DNA of 64,000 nucleotides from Gaoshiqia sp050178015. GTDB lineage: Bacteria > Bacteroidota > Bacteroidia > Bacteroidales > Prolixibacteraceae. The stretch spans positions 44,752-108,751 of the forward strand of contig JBFXGM010000017.1 of assembly GCA_050178015.1 (NCBI GenBank), written 5' to 3'. The translations under genes were made by a program, and so were the position numbers. The stretch's first letter is position 1. Each line of letters begins with the position of its first letter. The notes below the pieces were generated by a model. That model was not told where the DNA came from, did no database searches, and was given only the letters and a program-made list of their open reading frames with translations. Positions 63,148-64,000 of this stretch are shown here, piece after piece.

Positions 63148-63870
63148 ATGAAACACATTCAACCCGCAAACATGAAAGAAGTCATTCGATTAACCGACAT
63201 TGTGAAAAATTACAAGGTTGGTACACAGGTTGTTCGAGCCCTATGCTCGGTTAGTTTACAAATCAATCAGGGAGAATATGTGGCAATTATGGGCGCATCC
63301 GGGTCAGGAAAATCGACCTTGATGAACGTGATTGGCTGTTTGGATACACCAACCAGCGGACGGTACGAGCTGAACGACAAAGATGTCAGTCATTTGAGTG
63401 ATGATGAATTGGCCGAAATCCGGAATTCGGAGATTGGCTTCATTTTTCAGACGTTTAACTTGTTGCCACGTAACAGCGCCCTTGAAAATGTGATGTTGCC
63501 CCTGGTGTATGCCGGAATCAAGAAGCAGGAACGGCTGGAGCGGGCTGAAAAAATGCTGAGCGATGTAGGCCTGGCTGATCGTGTTGAGCATAAACCGAAC
63601 GAGTTGTCGGGAGGCCAGCGGCAGCGCGTGGCTGTCGCCCGGGCGCTGATTAACCAGCCTGCCATTTTGCTGGCCGACGAGCCAACCGGGAACCTCGACT
63701 CCAAAACTTCGGAAGAAATTATGCATTTGTTTTCCGAAATCCACAAACAAGGCAACACCTTGATTGTTGTAACCCACGAAGAAGACATCGCTCATCATGC
63801 ACACCGTATCATCCGGTTGAAAGACGGGCAGATTGAAACAGATGTAATTAATCCCAATCCTGTTTATTAA
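63148..63870 (+). CDS. LolD/MacB-type ABC transporter ATP-binding protein
   Basis: This 240-residue ATPase has Walker A GASGSGKST near residue 52, the Q-loop FIFQTFNLLPR, the signature LSGGQRQRVAVARAL near 153 and Walker B ILLADEPTGNLD. The family serves LolCDE, MacB or FtsX-like permeases in lipoprotein release or efflux. No permease is adjacent in the window. A second ATG at 63172 is an alternative start. Its stop overlaps the next start by one base. Confidence 0.92.
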   Translation: MKHIQPANMKEVIRLTDIVKNYKVGTQVVRALCSVSLQINQGEYVAIMGASGSGKSTLMNVIGCLDTPTSGRYELNDKDVSHLSDDELAEIRNSEIGFIFQTFNLLPRNSALENVMLPLVYAGIKKQERLERAEKMLSDVGLADRVEHKPNELSGGQRQRVAVARALINQPAILLADEPTGNLDSKTSEEIMHLFSEIHKQGNTLIVVTHEEDIAHHAHRIIRLKDGQIETDVINPNPVY

Positions 63871-64000
63871 TGGCAAAAGAAGTACACATATATACCAAAA
63901 CCGGCGATGACGGCACCACCGGACTGATTGGAGGCAGCCGCGTCAAAAAATACGATCTCCGGCTGGAAGCATACGGCACGGTGGATGAACTGAACAGCTA
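63870..64000 (+). CDS. PduO-type cob(I)alamin adenosyltransferase, 3' truncated
   Basis: Only the first 43 residues are inside the window. They show the PduO/ATR signature: KEVHIYTKTGDDGTTGLIGG, then RVKKYDLRLEAYGTVDELNS, which contain the ATP-binding K-TG-DG-TT-L and DELNS motifs. The enzyme makes adenosylcobalamin, cofactor of methylmalonyl-CoA mutase, which would feed the mce-mmd route at 48-53 kb. It overlaps the ABC ATPase stop (TAATG). Confidence 0.9.
   Translation, partial: MAKEVHIYTKTGDDGTTGLIGGSRVKKYDLRLEAYGTVDELNS

Noticed and set aside
1..64000. CRISPR array, phage, rRNA operon or toxin-antitoxin pair
   Set aside because: No regularly spaced direct repeats, phage structural genes, rRNA sequence or recognisable toxin-antitoxin pair was found on either strand.

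Overview
The window looks like chromosome from a strictly or facultatively anaerobic member of the Bacteroidota, most likely a Marinilabiliales/Prolixibacteraceae-type organism (inference). The signs are TAnnTTTG promoter boxes with few Shine-Dalgarno sequences, ATP-type PEP carboxykinase, a sodium-pumping methylmalonyl-CoA decarboxylase, an Rnf complex and a kduI/kduD/DUF4861 uronate set. No phage, CRISPR array, rRNA or complete insertion sequence was seen. Most of the window is ordinary core genome, dense and arranged in short operons closed by clear hairpin terminators.

Layout. 0-4.3 kb: a 5'-truncated PLP sulfur-amino-acid enzyme, rsmE, a SixA-type phosphatase, a YfcE-type phosphoesterase and a SatD/DUF3307 pair behind a near-perfect, apparently leaderless promoter. 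4.3-9.1 kb: arcC-arcB for ATP from carbamoyl phosphate, then an EIIA/CBS protein coupled to an NhaD/SLC13-type ion transporter. 9.2-18.2 kb: ftsK-lolA, pyk, aroQ, xerD, pckA and a TIGR01777 epimerase. 18.3-28.2 kb: a class A PBP, two tandem ClC-CBS proteins, a YbaK deacylase, glyA and dinB.

28.3-36.6 kb: a leftward run of twelve tightly packed or overlapping genes. It opens with a DUF134 regulator, two NifX/NafY-type proteins, DUF5320, a DUF89 phosphatase-like protein, two MinD-type ATPases each carrying two [4Fe-4S] ferredoxin motifs, and an Mrp ATPase. It continues with TrmO, a thioesterase, a metallo-beta-lactamase-fold protein and a CoA-disulfide-reductase/rhodanese fusion. The core resembles the Orange Protein (ORP) gene set of Desulfovibrio, which handles a Mo-Cu sulfide cluster. 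This is the best candidate in the window for a poorly described system.

36.8-41.0 kb: a LacI regulator divergent from kduI-kduD-DUF4861, with a 12-bp palindromic operator overlapping the kduI promoter. 41.7-45.7 kb: a methionine branch consisting of an aspartokinase-like protein with altered active-site motifs, metY, and metA with the acetyl-CoA-specific Glu111. It is preceded by a 31-codon leader ORF whose end is rich in Met codons, a probable attenuator. 45.9-53.7 kb: elbB, an acetate/succinate CoA-transferase, and mce-mmdA-oadG-mmdC-mmdB, whose gamma subunit carries a lamin-tail domain. 53.7-64 kb: a BFD-type 2Fe-2S protein, an HD protein, tRNA-Arg(CCG), rseC-rnfBCDGEA, recG, a LolD/MacB-type ABC ATPase and the start of a PduO-type cobalamin adenosyltransferase.

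Taken together, the genes describe a fermentative, sodium-bioenergetic, succinate/propionate-forming metabolism. PckA, CoA-transferase, epimerase and decarboxylase supply the carbon route and a sodium gradient. Rnf links NADH and ferredoxin to the same gradient. PduO would supply adenosylcobalamin for a methylmalonyl-CoA mutase that lies outside the window.
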